Assembly (NCBI RefSeq): GCF_007670255.1
Contig: NZ_SZVS01000011.1
Span: forward strand, 108,165 to 172,164
Source of the DNA: Paenarthrobacter nicotinovorans
Lineage (GTDB): Bacteria; Actinomycetota; Actinomycetes; Actinomycetales; Micrococcaceae
Reading direction: 5' to 3'
Length of the DNA: 64,000 bases
Made by a program: the position numbers and the translations under genes. Positions within the stretch are counted from its first letter, which is position 1; each line of letters begins with the position of its first letter. Positions 52,296 through 61,960 of the stretch are shown one piece after another. Below the pieces are notes generated by a model. The model did not search any database, was not told the origin of the DNA, and was given only the letters and a program-made list of their open reading frames with translations.

Positions 52296-52793
52296 TCAGC
52301 GCCCAGGTTCCACCCACTCCACTGTGTGCACGTCCGCCACGTTCTCGTTGTCCGCGGCCAGGTCCACCCGCACGGCAATACGCCTGCCGGAGATCATGGC
52401 CGGCAACCAATGCTCGGCATCTGCCCACATCCGCTCCACCGGCAGTTGGTGGACGGGGAACCAGGCCGGCGCGATCTCCTCGCTTTCGGACGGTTCCCCG
52501 ACCCACGAACGCGTCAGGAACACCGTGGTGGCCATGTTCCATTCGGGCCTGGCCGGAAACACGAAGTCGACTGTCCCAGCGGGCACCAGGTCAGCTTCCT
52601 CCACCACGACGTTGATTTCCTCCATGACCTCCCGGCATGCCGCCTCGGAGGCAGTCTCCCCTAGCTCCACATGTCCGCCGACGCCCACAACTTTGCCCCG
52701 CCCAAACCCGGTCTTCTTGGTTCCGAGAAGGACGTGTTCGCCGTCGGATCCGGTCCGGAGCAGGAAGCACAAGGTCACATGGGCTGCTGTCAT
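52296..52793 (-). CDS. NUDIX hydrolase, MutT/MTH1-like
   Basis: 165 residues. The Nudix box GGHVELGETASEAACREVMEEINV is complete (quoted to show GX5EX7REXXEE). The preceding KKTGFGRGKVVGVGGH resembles the purine-binding region of MTH1, which hydrolyses oxidised purine nucleoside triphosphates, so nucleotide-pool sanitation is likely. Start ATG 52793. It diverges from the membrane-protein gene at 52850 and is convergent with prpC. Confidence 0.85.
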   Translation of the reverse strand: MTAAHVTLCFLLRTGSDGEHVLLGTKKTGFGRGKVVGVGGHVELGETASEAACREVMEEINVVVEEADLVPAGTVDFVFPARPEWNMATTVFLTRSWVGEPSESEEIAPAWFPVHQLPVERMWADAEHWLPAMISGRRIAVRVDLAADNENVADVHTVEWVEPGR

Positions 52794-52849
52794 GCTGCCT
52801 ACCTTAACCTGATCTCCCTTGCCGCAGCGGCCATTGCTACAGTGACCCC

Positions 52850-53554
52850 ATGAGCGAAGCCGGGGGTGACGCGGGCGCCAGTGTGGCAGCTCCCGCCAAG
52901 AGCACTAAGGATCAGGACAGTTGGCTGCCGCGATGGCTTGTAGCGCATCCGCTCTACGCGGGATGGGCCTGGACCCTGCTGTGGGCGGGCCTCATCGTCC
53001 TTGACGAAGTGGTCGATGTGGCCGGATGGACCTGGTACTTGCTGGTCCTGATGGCGGCGCTGCCCACCCTGATTTCCACCCTGTTGGTGTTGCACGCGAC
53101 GCCACGAAGCCACCTCCGTGCGGTTGACGCGACGGTATTGGGCCACTTCTTTGTTCGTTTCCTGGCCCTGGTGGCCGCATTCATGGTGTGGGCGGCTTCG
53201 GTTGTGATGAGCGCGTCCATCTCCACCACGGTCCAGTCGGTGGTCGGTGATTCGGAAAAGGAAGTCACCGCCTTGGGCTTCAACCTCATGGTGGCGGCCG
53301 TACCCTTGGTGCTCTCCGTTTTGTGGATGGCCTTCATTGTGCGTTGTGCGTGGTTCCTGCGGCGTTTGCGCGGCTGGCGCCAAGTGCCGGTCAAAACACG
53401 CGTCCCGAAAAAGTTCCTGCGTGCCCGGCCACGGCTCAAACGCGTGGTGGTGGGCCTGGCGCACCCTGGACTCTTGCTGGTGGCCGGATTGGGAACGTCG
53501 CTGCTGGCGGTGTCCGTGGACGCGGTCGAATTGACCTTGAACGTTCTGGACTAG
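52850..53554 (+). CDS. Integral membrane protein, function unknown
   Basis: 234 residues from ATG 52850. After about 35 polar residues there are four or five hydrophobic segments, at about residues 38-57, 63-83, 99-121, 142-164 and 198-222, with a basic loop (RRLRGWRQVPVKTRVPKKF) near 170. No catalytic motif or named family recognised. It stands alone on the plus strand, with its stop 16 bases from the convergent xerD stop. Not part of the flanking operons. Confidence 0.75.
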   Translation: MSEAGGDAGASVAAPAKSTKDQDSWLPRWLVAHPLYAGWAWTLLWAGLIVLDEVVDVAGWTWYLLVLMAALPTLISTLLVLHATPRSHLRAVDATVLGHFFVRFLALVAAFMVWAASVVMSASISTTVQSVVGDSEKEVTALGFNLMVAAVPLVLSVLWMAFIVRCAWFLRRLRGWRQVPVKTRVPKKFLRARPRLKRVVVGLAHPGLLLVAGLGTSLLAVSVDAVELTLNVLD

Positions 53555-53570
53555 CTCTGAGAAGCGGCGA

Positions 53571-54560
53571 CTAGCCCAACGCCCGGGGATGGGCTGCCGC
53601 ATAAACCTCACGCAGAGTGTCGGCGGTTACCAGCGTGTACACCTGGGTGGTGGTCACAGAGGCGTGACCAAGCAGTTCCTGCACTACCCTGACGTCCGCT
53701 CCACCTTCGAGCAAGTGGGTGGCGAAGGAATGCCGCAGGGTGTGTGGTGAGACATCCTTGGTGATGTTCGCCCGCTCCGCGGCCGTCTTCAGGATGGTCC
53801 AGGCGCTCTGCCTGCTGATGCGGCCGCCGCGGGCGTTGAGGAACAGCGCCGGCGTTCCCTTCCCTTTGGACGCCAACAGAGGGCGGCCCCGCACCACATA
53901 AGACCCGACGGCGCGTGCACCATAGGAGCCCAACGGCACCAACCGTTCCTTGGACCCTTTTCCGAACAGCCTGACGATCGCCGGTCCGGCTCCCGGATCA
54001 GCCAAGGAAACATCGTCCACATCCAAGCCCACGGCCTCGCTGATGCGGGCGCCGGTGGAGTAAAGGAACTCAAGCAGGGCCCGGTCCCGCAGTCCCGTGG
54101 CAGTATCCGAACCCGCAGCTTCCAGGATGCGTGTCACTTCACCTACGCTGATGGCTTTCGGAAGCCGCTTGCCCGGCATGGGCGGGTGGACATCGCTGGC
54201 GGGGTCCGCCGTCGTCGTCCCTTCCAACGCCCAAAACTTGTGGAGTCCGCGGACGGCAACCACAGTGCGCGCCGCCGAGCGGACGCCCAGGGCCGCACCG
54301 CCGTCGGACCCATCGGACAAGGCTTGGACAAAGTCCGTCACATGGTGCCGTGTAATGTCCCCGGGCTGCTCGGCGCCCCGGGCCGCCAGGAAGTTGGCAT
54401 AGCGTGCCAGGTCGCGGCGGTACGCTGCCAAGGTGTTGGCCGCGAGGCCCCGTTCGACCCCTACGTGCTGCAGGTAGTCGGTTACGGCACGGTCAATTCC
54501 GTTGGGCGGCCGGGTCGCGGCCTCTGCCACGCTCAGCGCTGGCTCGGGTGAGCCGGCCAC
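53571..54560 (-). CDS. xerD: Tyrosine recombinase XerD
   Basis: 329-residue site-specific recombinase that resolves chromosome dimers at dif with XerC. The N-terminal SAM-like domain is seen in [20 protein letters not shown]. The catalytic set is present: Arg in [28 protein letters not shown] (His and Arg), [10 protein letters not shown] with His and the nucleophilic Tyr. It is a housekeeping recombinase, not a phage integrase, judging from its place beside the ADP-ribose pyrophosphatase and pyrG. Its start overlaps the NUDIX gene stop by 28 bases. Confidence 0.95.
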   Translation of the reverse strand: MAGSPEPALSVAEAATRPPNGIDRAVTDYLQHVGVERGLAANTLAAYRRDLARYANFLAARGAEQPGDITRHHVTDFVQALSDGSDGGAALGVRSAARTVVAVRGLHKFWALEGTTTADPASDVHPPMPGKRLPKAISVGEVTRILEAAGSDTATGLRDRALLEFLYSTGARISEAVGLDVDDVSLADPGAGPAIVRLFGKGSKERLVPLGSYGARAVGSYVVRGRPLLASKGKGTPALFLNARGGRISRQSAWTILKTAAERANITKDVSPHTLRHSFATHLLEGGADVRVVQELLGHASVTTTQVYTLVTADTLREVYAAAHPRALG

Positions 54561-55195
54561 GGCGCGTTCGCAGGGCGGAGACTTGTGAAGCCATCGGCCT
54601 TGGCAGCTGCGGCCGCCAGGATGCCCAGGACTGCGGAGGGGTTGTGCAGACGGCCTTCCAGAACTGCCTTGACGGCTTCGTCGAGCGGGACCCAGTGAAG
54701 TTCGATCTCCGCTTCTTCGTCCGTGCGGACATGGCGGTCAGCTTCGGGAACATCCTTGAGCCCACGGGCAAGGTAGATGCGGACGGCCTCACTCGAGGAA
54801 CCGGGCGAATTGAAGAAGTCCACCAGGACATTCCACGTGGCTGCCACAAGGTCAGCTTCCTCGGCGAGCTCCCGGGCCGCGCCGACGACGAAGTCCTCGC
54901 CCTCCACGTCCAGCAGACCAGCGGGAATCTCCCACAGGTCCATGCCAACGGGGTGGCGGTACTGCTTCAGCAACAGGATTTCCCCGTCAACGTTCATGGG
55001 GAGCACGGCTACCGCGCCAGGGTGGTCAATGTAGTCACGCACCAGGGTGTCCGTGCCTTCGCTGAGCTGGAACGAGTCACTGACAACGTCCCAGATCCGG
55101 CCTTCGTACACCTTGCTGGTAGACAAAAGACGGCGCGGGCTCGGCATGTCCGAAACCTGCCTTGATGTGCGGGGGGTTTCAGAAATACCGGGCAT
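54533..55195 (-). CDS. ADP-ribose pyrophosphatase (NUDIX, Rv1700-like)
   Basis: 220 residues from ATG 55195; an internal ATG ([12 protein letters not shown], residue 17) may be the true start. The Nudix box [21 protein letters not shown] is preceded by the family's EIPAG and [10 protein letters not shown] elements, typical of ADP-ribose hydrolases. It converts ADP-ribose to AMP and ribose 5-phosphate. Gene order pyrG-NUDIX-xerD is as in mycobacteria (Rv1699-Rv1701). The 3' end overlaps xerD. Confidence 0.92.
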   Translation of the reverse strand: MPGISETPRTSRQVSDMPSPRRLLSTSKVYEGRIWDVVSDSFQLSEGTDTLVRDYIDHPGAVAVLPMNVDGEILLLKQYRHPVGMDLWEIPAGLLDVEGEDFVVGAARELAEEADLVAATWNVLVDFFNSPGSSSEAVRIYLARGLKDVPEADRHVRTDEEAEIELHWVPLDEAVKAVLEGRLHNPSAVLGILAAAAAKADGFTSLRPANAPWPAHPSQR

Positions 55196-55224
55196 CGCGC
55201 CGTCCTTCGTTAGTGCTTGCGTTC

Positions 55225-56970
55225 TTACTTCGCTGCTACCGTGCGGGCACCGGTCTTGGTCGCCACCGGGCTGCCTTCCCGGCGTTCCAGGGCAGCCTTG
55301 ACCAAACCTGCGAACAGCGGGTGCGGGCGCGTGGGGCGGGAGCTGAGCTCCGGGTGCGCCTGCGTTGCCACGTAGTACGGGTGGACTTCGCGCGGAAGCT
55401 CCACGAACTCCACCAGCTTGCCGTCAGGAGAGGTACCCGAGAAGACCAGGCCCTCGGCTGCGATCTGCTCGCGGTACTTGTTGTTGACCTCGTAACGGTG
55501 GCGGTGACGCTCGCTGACCGTGGTGGTGCCGTAGGTTTCGGCGATGACCGAACCCTCGTCGAGCTTGGCTTCGTAGAGGCCCAGGCGCATGGTGCCGCCC
55601 AGGTCTCCCTTGCCCTCGACGATCTCCAGCTGCTCTTCCATGGTGGCGATGACCGGGTACTTGGAGTCCGGCTCGAACTCGCTGGAGGAAGCACCTTCCA
55701 AGCCAACGACGTTGCGTGCGTACTCGATCACCATGCACTGCAGGCCAAGGCACAGGCCAAGGACGGGGAGCTTGGATTCACGGGCAAACTTCAAAGCGCC
55801 CAGCTTGCCTTCGAGGCCACGGATACCGAAGCCACCGGGAACACAGATGGCGTCGACGCCGGACAGGGACTTCTTGGCCCCTTCCAGGGTTTCGCACTCA
55901 TCCGAGGGGACCCAGCGGATCTTGACCTTGGCCTCGTTGGCGAAGCCGCCTGCACGAAGGGCCTCAGTCACGGAGAGGTATGCGTCCGGAAGGTCGATGT
56001 ACTTGCCCACCAGGGCAATCTCAACATGGTGCTTCGGGTTGTGGACGGCTTCAAGCAGCTTGTCCCACTTGGTCCAGTCGACGTCCTTGAACGGCAGATC
56101 CAATGCACGCACGATGTAGGAGTCCAGGCCCTGGGAATGCAGGGTCTTGGGAATGTCGTAAATGCTGGGTGCGTCGGCTGCGTTGACCACGGCGTCGATG
56201 TCGACGTCGCACATGCGGCCAATCTTCTCGCGCATGGCCTCAGGCACTTCGCGGTCCGAACGGATCACGATGGCCTCAGGCTGGATACCGATCGAGCGCA
56301 GCGCAGCCACGGAGTGCTGGGTCGGCTTGGTCTTCAGTTCCTGGGAAGGACCGATGTACGGAACCAAGGAAACGTGCAGGAAGAAGACGTTGTTGCGGCC
56401 GACGTCCTGACGGACCTGGCGAGCCGATTCGAGGAACGGCTGGGACTCGATGTCACCTACGGTGCCGCCGATTTCAGTGATGATGACGTCCGGCGCGTTC
56501 TTGCCTTCGGCGGGCAGACGCATGCGGCGCTTGATTTCATCGGTGATGTGAGGGATGACCTGCACGGTGTCACCGAGGTATTCGCCGCGGCGTTCCTTGG
56601 CGATGACGGTGGAGTACACCTGGCCCGTTGTCACGTTGGCCGAACCTTCAAGGTTCTCATCGAGGAAGCGTTCGTAGTGTCCGATGTCGAGGTCGGTTTC
56701 GGCGCCGTCATCCGTCACGAATACTTCACCGTGCTGGAAGGGGTTCATCGTGCCCGGATCCACGTTCAGATATGGATCGAGCTTCTGCATAGTTACAGAC
56801 AGACCGCGTGCCCGCAGGAGATGGCCGAGGCTGGAAGCCGTCAGACCCTTACCGAGCGAGGACGCCACACCACCGGTGACGAAGATGTGTTTGGTCGTCT
56901 TGGACGAGCCCGGGAACCGGGAATTTACACGGGAATTTGATCGCTGCACCACGGAATTCGAGCTTATCAT
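55225..56970 (-). CDS. pyrG: CTP synthase
   Basis: Glutamine-dependent amination of UTP to CTP. Start is ATG 56970 with GGAAGG 8 bases upstream, giving 581 residues. The first 25 residues are non-conserved. The synthetase domain starts with [19 protein letters not shown], and [20 protein letters not shown] follows. The glutaminase domain (from about residue 310) has VPGGFG and [10 protein letters not shown] with the nucleophile Cys, and HPE near the end. The last 15 residues are basic. Upstream 144 bases separate it from recN. Confidence 0.96.
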   Translation of the reverse strand: MISSNSVVQRSNSRVNSRFPGSSKTTKHIFVTGGVASSLGKGLTASSLGHLLRARGLSVTMQKLDPYLNVDPGTMNPFQHGEVFVTDDGAETDLDIGHYERFLDENLEGSANVTTGQVYSTVIAKERRGEYLGDTVQVIPHITDEIKRRMRLPAEGKNAPDVIITEIGGTVGDIESQPFLESARQVRQDVGRNNVFFLHVSLVPYIGPSQELKTKPTQHSVAALRSIGIQPEAIVIRSDREVPEAMREKIGRMCDVDIDAVVNAADAPSIYDIPKTLHSQGLDSYIVRALDLPFKDVDWTKWDKLLEAVHNPKHHVEIALVGKYIDLPDAYLSVTEALRAGGFANEAKVKIRWVPSDECETLEGAKKSLSGVDAICVPGGFGIRGLEGKLGALKFARESKLPVLGLCLGLQCMVIEYARNVVGLEGASSSEFEPDSKYPVIATMEEQLEIVEGKGDLGGTMRLGLYEAKLDEGSVIAETYGTTTVSERHRHRYEVNNKYREQIAAEGLVFSGTSPDGKLVEFVELPREVHPYYVATQAHPELSSRPTRPHPLFAGLVKAALERREGSPVATKTGARTVAAK

Positions 56971-57114
56971 CAATTACGCCTTCCAAGCGTCTTGTTCGGA
57001 TTCCCCAAATGGTCAATAGTTGCCCAGGACCGCGATCCAATCAAGAGCATGGCGGCCAAAAAGCATTGATGTGATGGTGCTCCCATTTTCACCTTCCGCC
57101 TCACAGCGCCAGGT

Positions 57115-58854
57115 TCAGGCCCGCTGGGGCAGGAGCTTTGCGTCGTCCAACAACTCCTGCGCGTGGGCCTGGGCGGATTCCGAGTCCTCCTGCCCTGCCA
57201 GCATTCGTGCCAGTTCCTTGACTCGTTCGTCCTCGCTGAGCAGCTGCACATCGCTGGAGGTGAAACCCGTGGCCGTCTTACCGTCGGAACCGCGCACCGA
57301 CGTCTTGGTGACACGGATGTGCTGATCGGCGAACGCAGCAACCTGGGGCAAGTGGGTGACCACCAGCACCTGGACGTGGCGTGCCAGCATGGCCAGGCGA
57401 CGTCCGATTTCGACGGCGGCACGCCCGCCCACACCGGCGTCCACTTCGTCGAAGACAAACGTGGGAACGGGATCCACCGCAGCGAGGACAACTTCGATGG
57501 CGAGCATAACCCTGGACAGTTCACCTCCCGAAGCTCCCTTGCCCAGGGGGCGCGCGGGAGCGCCGGAGTGCGGCTGGAGGAGGAAGGCGATCTCGTCGGT
57601 CCCCCACGGCCCCAGGACATCGCTGCTTTCCACCTCAATCACCAAGGTGGCATCAGCCATGGCCAGGGCCTTCAGCTCGGCACTGACGCGCCCTGACAGG
57701 TCCTTGGCCGCCTTTGAACGCGCCTTGCTGATGGCCGCGGCCAGTTTGCGCAGCGTCACCTCCGTAGAGGCCACCTCGGCGTCCAAGGATTCGATCCGGC
57801 TCGAATCGTCCTGCAGTTCATCCAGCCTTTTCCGCGCCGTGGCCGCCCACTCCAGCACCTCGTCAATGCTGGGAGCGTACTTGCGGATGAGCTTGGCGAG
57901 GGCAGCCCTGCGCTCCTCGATTTCGGACAGCCGTTCCGGGCCCTCGGTGTCCAGCGCGGCCTGGTAGCTGGAGAGCTCAGCAGCAATGTCGTTGAGGAGG
58001 AACCCCACTTCAGCCAACCTGGCCGCAGCGGCTCCGAGGGTTTCATCGTGCTCGGCCACATGCTCAAGCGTCCTCTTCGCTGCGTCCACCATGGACGTGG
58101 CATCGCCGGATTCGCCGAATTCCTCGGCGATCAGGGACTCATGCGCCGACGCCGCGGCAATCCGCAGTTCCTCGACATTGGCGAGTTTAACCGCCTCCGC
58201 CTTGAGGGTCTCGTCCTCGCCCGGCTGGGGATCGATCTCATCGATCTCCGTCAAGGCGGCGTCCAGCGACTCTGCCTCACGCAGCCGCTCGCGTGCCTCA
58301 GTCCGCAGGGTCTCAAGTTCGGTTTGGATCGCCTTCCAATGCCGGTAAAGATCCTGGTACTCCCCCAGCGACTTGGCCAAGGTTCCCCCTGCGAAGCGAT
58401 CCAGTGCGTGACGCTGTGCAGCGGCGCCTTTCAAACGAATCTGGTCCGTCTGTCCGTGAACCACCACGAGGCTCTCGCCCAGTTCTGCAAGGACACCTAC
58501 CGGTGCGGTTCTGCCACCGACGTAAGCACGGCTGCGGCCGTCCGCGCCGACGGTACGGGCAAGCAAGAGCTCCGCTACGCCGTCGTATTCTTCGGCGTCG
58601 CCGCCTGCTTCGCGGGTGCGTTCCACTGCGCTGTGGGCGGGATCAAGCTTCAGAACCGCCTCGGCAGACGCGGACTTGGCACCGTTGCGCACGGCACCGG
58701 CGTCCGAACGGGCACCCAGGAGAAGCCCGACGGCGGTGACCACCATGGTCTTGCCGGCGCCGGTTTCGCCGGTGACGACGCTAAGGCCCGGGCCCAAGGG
58801 CAGGGCGGCGTCGGTGATGACGCCGAGGTCACGGATTCGGAGTTCTTCAAGCAT
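57115..58854 (-). CDS. recN: DNA repair protein RecN
   Basis: SMC-like double-strand-break repair protein of 579 residues. Walker A is GETGAGKTMVV near residue 31, coiled-coil arms cover about residues 150-370, then the ABC signature ASGGELSRVMLAIEV and Walker B FVFDEVDAGVGG. The C-terminal part ends near LLDDAKLLPQRA. ATG 58854 lies three bases after the nadK stop. The order recN-nadK-tlyA is conserved in actinobacteria. Confidence 0.96.
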   Translation of the reverse strand: MLEELRIRDLGVITDAALPLGPGLSVVTGETGAGKTMVVTAVGLLLGARSDAGAVRNGAKSASAEAVLKLDPAHSAVERTREAGGDAEEYDGVAELLLARTVGADGRSRAYVGGRTAPVGVLAELGESLVVVHGQTDQIRLKGAAAQRHALDRFAGGTLAKSLGEYQDLYRHWKAIQTELETLRTEARERLREAESLDAALTEIDEIDPQPGEDETLKAEAVKLANVEELRIAAASAHESLIAEEFGESGDATSMVDAAKRTLEHVAEHDETLGAAAARLAEVGFLLNDIAAELSSYQAALDTEGPERLSEIEERRAALAKLIRKYAPSIDEVLEWAATARKRLDELQDDSSRIESLDAEVASTEVTLRKLAAAISKARSKAAKDLSGRVSAELKALAMADATLVIEVESSDVLGPWGTDEIAFLLQPHSGAPARPLGKGASGGELSRVMLAIEVVLAAVDPVPTFVFDEVDAGVGGRAAVEIGRRLAMLARHVQVLVVTHLPQVAAFADQHIRVTKTSVRGSDGKTATGFTSSDVQLLSEDERVKELARMLAGQEDSESAQAHAQELLDDAKLLPQRA

Positions 58855-58857
58855 GCT

Positions 58858-59889
58858 TCACTTCGCATTCGTGGGATCGGAGGGGTCACCGTCCCGGGGA
58901 GCATTGACATCCCGCGGGCTCGGCAAAGGCGCCGGTGACAGGGTTCTGATGACCGGGATGGGACCCGTGTGGACTTCGCCCCGGCGTGGTGCCGGGCCGC
59001 GCCATCCGTGGATGGGGAGTTCGAATTTGCGGACCAGCCTGGCTGAGAACGGGGTCTTGTGGGTCCGGGCGAGCCGCACCGGCGTTGCGGAGCGGGTCAC
59101 CTCCACCCGCGCACCGGGAGGCAGATCCACTGACCGCCGGCCGTCGCACCAAAGAACGCCTTGGGCATCGGTCCGGTTCATGATTTCTACCGCAAGCTTG
59201 GAGCGCGGAGAAACCACCAACGGCTTGGCAAAGAGCGCATGCGCGCTGATGGGGACTATCACCAGGGCCTCAACCTCAGGCCACACCACGGGTCCGCCCG
59301 AGGAAAAAGCGTAGGCCGTGGACCCCGTAGGCGTAGCCATCACCACGCCATCGCAGCCGAAGGAGGTCAACGGACGTTCATCGACTTCGGTGACGACCTC
59401 CAGCATCCGCTCCCGGTTGGCTTTCTCGATGGCGGCCTCGTTCAACGCCCACGTGTGCCAGATCTTCTGGCCCTTGATCCACACCTGGACGTCGATGGTC
59501 ATGCGTTCTTCCACCGTGTATTGGCGGCTCGCGATCCATTCCACCGTCTGGGCGAGGTCGGCCCGCTCGCTTTCGGCCAGGAAGCCAACGTGGCCCAAGT
59601 TGACTCCGAGCAGCGGTACATCTACCTCGCGGACCAGTTCCGCAGCACGCAGGATAGTGCCGTCACCGCCGAGGACCATGACCAATTCCACGTCCTCCAA
59701 GCTGACGTGGTCGTTCAAAATCTCAATAGGGGTGTCCAAAGCGCCGAAAAAGCGTTCGATATCGGCAAGTTCAGACTTCTGCAGCACAGGAACCAAACCT
59801 GACGAGTGCAATTGCGTACAGGCATCCCATGCAGCGCGGAGCGATTCCTCCCGCCCAGTGTGGGCAAGGACAAGTACACGCCTGCTCAT
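58858..59889 (-). CDS. nadK: NAD kinase
   Basis: Makes NADP from NAD (with ATP or polyphosphate). The 343-residue product shows the diagnostic GGDGT in VMVLGGDGTILRAAE near residue 75, NLGHVGFLAE near residue 97, ALNEAAIEKANRER (NE motif) and SCDGVVMATPTGSTAYAF-type segment (FGCDGVVMATPTGSTAY). The last 40 residues are Pro/Arg-rich and not part of the core fold. It lies between tlyA (14-base gap) and recN. Confidence 0.95.
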   Translation of the reverse strand: MSRRVLVLAHTGREESLRAAWDACTQLHSSGLVPVLQKSELADIERFFGALDTPIEILNDHVSLEDVELVMVLGGDGTILRAAELVREVDVPLLGVNLGHVGFLAESERADLAQTVEWIASRQYTVEERMTIDVQVWIKGQKIWHTWALNEAAIEKANRERMLEVVTEVDERPLTSFGCDGVVMATPTGSTAYAFSSGGPVVWPEVEALVIVPISAHALFAKPLVVSPRSKLAVEIMNRTDAQGVLWCDGRRSVDLPPGARVEVTRSATPVRLARTHKTPFSARLVRKFELPIHGWRGPAPRRGEVHTGPIPVIRTLSPAPLPSPRDVNAPRDGDPSDPTNAK

Positions 59890-59902
59890 CGGGTTCTGCT
59901 TT

Positions 59903-60715
59903 CTAGTGGTTTGGCCAGAGGTTCTTCAACAAGGCAGCTACGTGCTGGTCCCGCTCTTCGATCTTAGGCAACTCAGCCGACATCCGGCGCGTCATCCACA
60001 GGAAGTATTCAACATTTCCGTCCTGGCCAGGCAGCGGGCTGGCAGCCAGGCCCCGAAGATCCAGCCCCGATTCAACCGCAGCATGGGCAACCTGGGCAAC
60101 CGCCCGGCGTCGTTCATGCTCGGAGGACACCACGCCGCTCCGGCTCAACCGCTCCTTGCCAACCTCGAACTGTGGCTTGACCATCAGGAGCAGATCCCCG
60201 CCGGGTTCCGTGCAGGCGGCCAGGGGTTCCAGCACCAAAGTCAGCGAGATGAAAGACAAATCCGCCACCGTTAGCCGGGCCGGGCCACCGATCTGCTCCG
60301 GAGTCATATACCGGACGTTGAGTCCTTCGTGGACCTCAACCCTGGGATCCTCCCGCAGCTGGGGAACCAGCTGTCCGTGACCAACATCCACCGCAACAAC
60401 GCACGCCGCGCCCTGGCGGACGAGCACGTCGGTAAAACCGCCCGTGGAGGCACCGGCGTCGAGGCACCGCTTGCCGGTAACCACGACGGCGGGAAAGGCC
60501 TCAAGTGCGCCGGCCAGCTTATGACCGGCGCGGCTGACGTAAATATCCTCAAGATGCGCTTGGACGATCAGCTCGGTATCGCCATCGACCTGGAGTGCCG
60601 GTTTTGCAAGGACAGAGCCGCTGGATGTGACCTTGCCATCACTGATCAGTTTCGCGGCATGGGTCCGGGACCTCGCCAATCCTCGGGTGACCAGTTCCTG
60701 GTCGAGTCGTGCCAT
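59903..60715 (-). CDS. tlyA: rRNA 2'-O-methyltransferase TlyA
   Basis: TlyA methylates 2'-OH of C1409 in 16S and C1920 in 23S rRNA; loss gives capreomycin resistance in mycobacteria. The 270-residue product has an N-terminal S4 domain (MARLDQELVTRGLARSR and KLISDGKV) and a FtsJ-type SAM domain with CLDAGASTGGFTDVLVRQGA. The K-D-K-E-like set includes Lys in GTK/AGHKLAGAL. ATG 60715 stands three bases after the stop of the small upstream gene. Mycobacterial order tlyA-nadK-recN is kept. Confidence 0.94.
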   Translation of the reverse strand: MARLDQELVTRGLARSRTHAAKLISDGKVTSSGSVLAKPALQVDGDTELIVQAHLEDIYVSRAGHKLAGALEAFPAVVVTGKRCLDAGASTGGFTDVLVRQGAACVVAVDVGHGQLVPQLREDPRVEVHEGLNVRYMTPEQIGGPARLTVADLSFISLTLVLEPLAACTEPGGDLLLMVKPQFEVGKERLSRSGVVSSEHERRRAVAQVAHAAVESGLDLRGLAASPLPGQDGNVEYFLWMTRRMSAELPKIEERDQHVAALLKNLWPNH

Positions 60716-60718
60716 GGA

Positions 60719-60964
60719 TCAGTTGCTGCCTTCCGGACGGTGGGTGCTGGCGTGGTTGCTTGGGAGGCCTGGCTCGGAATCCAAGGCCTCCAACAACGAA
60801 TCATGGATCCGCGTGTACAGCTCCCCGTGCTCCTCCAGCGGAGCATCGGGCACACTGTCCAGGAGGCCGATAGCCTTGTCCACCATGGCATCACCTGTAG
60901 CATTGGCCGGCTCCGGCCATTGCACCTGGCTGTCGTCCGGCTCCGGTGCGGGAATTTCGGTCAT
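60719..60964 (-). CDS. Small acidic conserved protein
   Basis: 81 residues from ATG 60964, with no signal peptide or membrane span. An acidic Pro-rich start is followed by a predicted helical core (VDKAIGLLDSVPDAPLEEHG and YTRIHDSLLEALDSEPG) and a loose tail. A small gene in the same place in mycobacteria (between the HAD phosphatase and tlyA) suggests it is real. Function unknown. It lies between two genes with gaps of 9 and 3 bases. Confidence 0.75.
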   Translation of the reverse strand: MTEIPAPEPDDSQVQWPEPANATGDAMVDKAIGLLDSVPDAPLEEHGELYTRIHDSLLEALDSEPGLPSNHASTHRPEGSN

Positions 60965-60973
60965 CGCACCAGT

Positions 60974-61960
60974 CTAGTGAGTACGCCACTCCACCTGCGG
61001 GGCCGTCGCTTCCGCAGCATCGGGAACGGCAGCCCACCATGCGGCGCAGGCCGCACGCCAAGCGTCGAGGTCATCCTCATGCCCGATCACGGTCACCGTG
61101 CCGTCCACAACGGAAGCCGAAGCAGCACCGCAACGGAAGGTGCCGCCGTCGTCCGTGATGGCCGGATAAGGGACGTACAGTCCCTCCAGGTCCGCGAGCA
61201 GGTAGTCAGGGCGTTCATCGGTGCGCGCAGCAAGGATGGTACTGGTGGTATCAACGCCGGTGAGCACGGCCGCCGTCGCGAATCCTGCGCGGTTGCCACC
61301 GAGGATGTCGGTGTCGAGGCGGTCACCGACCACCAGCGGACGTTCGGCGTTAAGCCGCTTGGCTGCTGCGTGGAACAGGGGCGCCTCCGGCTTCCCGGCG
61401 ACGAGGGGGGCCTTTCCGGTAGCCGCTGCCACGGCTGCCACGAGCGTCCCATTGCCCGGCGCGATGCCTCGTGCCTGCGGAATGGACATGTCGGTGTTGG
61501 TGGCAAACCACGTGGCACCTCCCGCGACAACGTACGCGGCTTCCGCGAGATCCTTCCAGCCAATCTCTGGATTGAATCCCTGAACGACTGCAACAGGGGC
61601 CTCAGCTGCGCTGCGGACGGGCTTGAGTCCCACAAGTTCGATCTCGTGGGCCAAGGCCGCGCTGCCCGTGATCAGCACATGCGATCCCGCCGGCAGCATG
61701 GAAGCAAGGAGCTCCCCTGCCGCCTGCGACGAACTCACCACTTGATGGTCCTCTGCCGGCGCGCCCAACTCACGCAGGTGCGCGGCCACCTGGGCAGGAG
61801 TCCGGGAAGCGTTGTTGGTGACGTACCCCAGGCCAACGCCTACGCTTTCGAGGCGTTGCAACGACTCCACGGCCCCCGGGATGGCGTGCGGTCCCGCGTA
61901 CACCACGCCATCAAGGTCGGAGAGGACGGCATCAAAGGAAGAGATCAGCGAATCAGCCAT
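60974..61960 (-). CDS. HAD-superfamily phosphatase (NagD-like, Rv1692-like)
   Basis: 328 residues from ATG 61960 (MADSLISSFDAVL). The nucleophile motif DAVLSDLDGVVYAGP has the DXDG pattern, YVTNNASRTPAQVA is motif II of the NagD/4-nitrophenyl phosphatase type, and VVGDRLDTDILGGNRAG is the metal-binding motif. Mycobacterial Rv1692 of this type dephosphorylates glycerol 3-phosphate, which is the best guess here. It overlaps the upstream repeat-protein gene by eight bases, so the two are co-translated. Confidence 0.92.
   Translation of the reverse strand: MADSLISSFDAVLSDLDGVVYAGPHAIPGAVESLQRLESVGVGLGYVTNNASRTPAQVAAHLRELGAPAEDHQVVSSSQAAGELLASMLPAGSHVLITGSAALAHEIELVGLKPVRSAAEAPVAVVQGFNPEIGWKDLAEAAYVVAGGATWFATNTDMSIPQARGIAPGNGTLVAAVAAATGKAPLVAGKPEAPLFHAAAKRLNAERPLVVGDRLDTDILGGNRAGFATAAVLTGVDTTSTILAARTDERPDYLLADLEGLYVPYPAITDDGGTFRCGAASASVVDGTVTVIGHEDDLDAWRAACAAWWAAVPDAAEATAPQVEWRTH

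Noticed and set aside
53571..54560. XerD-like recombinase as integrase of a mobile element, perhaps with tRNA-Pro (35638) as attachment site
   Set aside because: Its gene order with pyrG and the NUDIX gene is a conserved chromosomal one, and no element genes or duplicated tRNA end are present.
55162..56940. A 592-codon plus-strand frame over pyrG
   Set aside because: Fully antisense to CTP synthase, with no conserved domain; similar long frames lie opposite nadK/tlyA (60329-62128), aroG (18174-19643) and the repeat protein (61812-63644).
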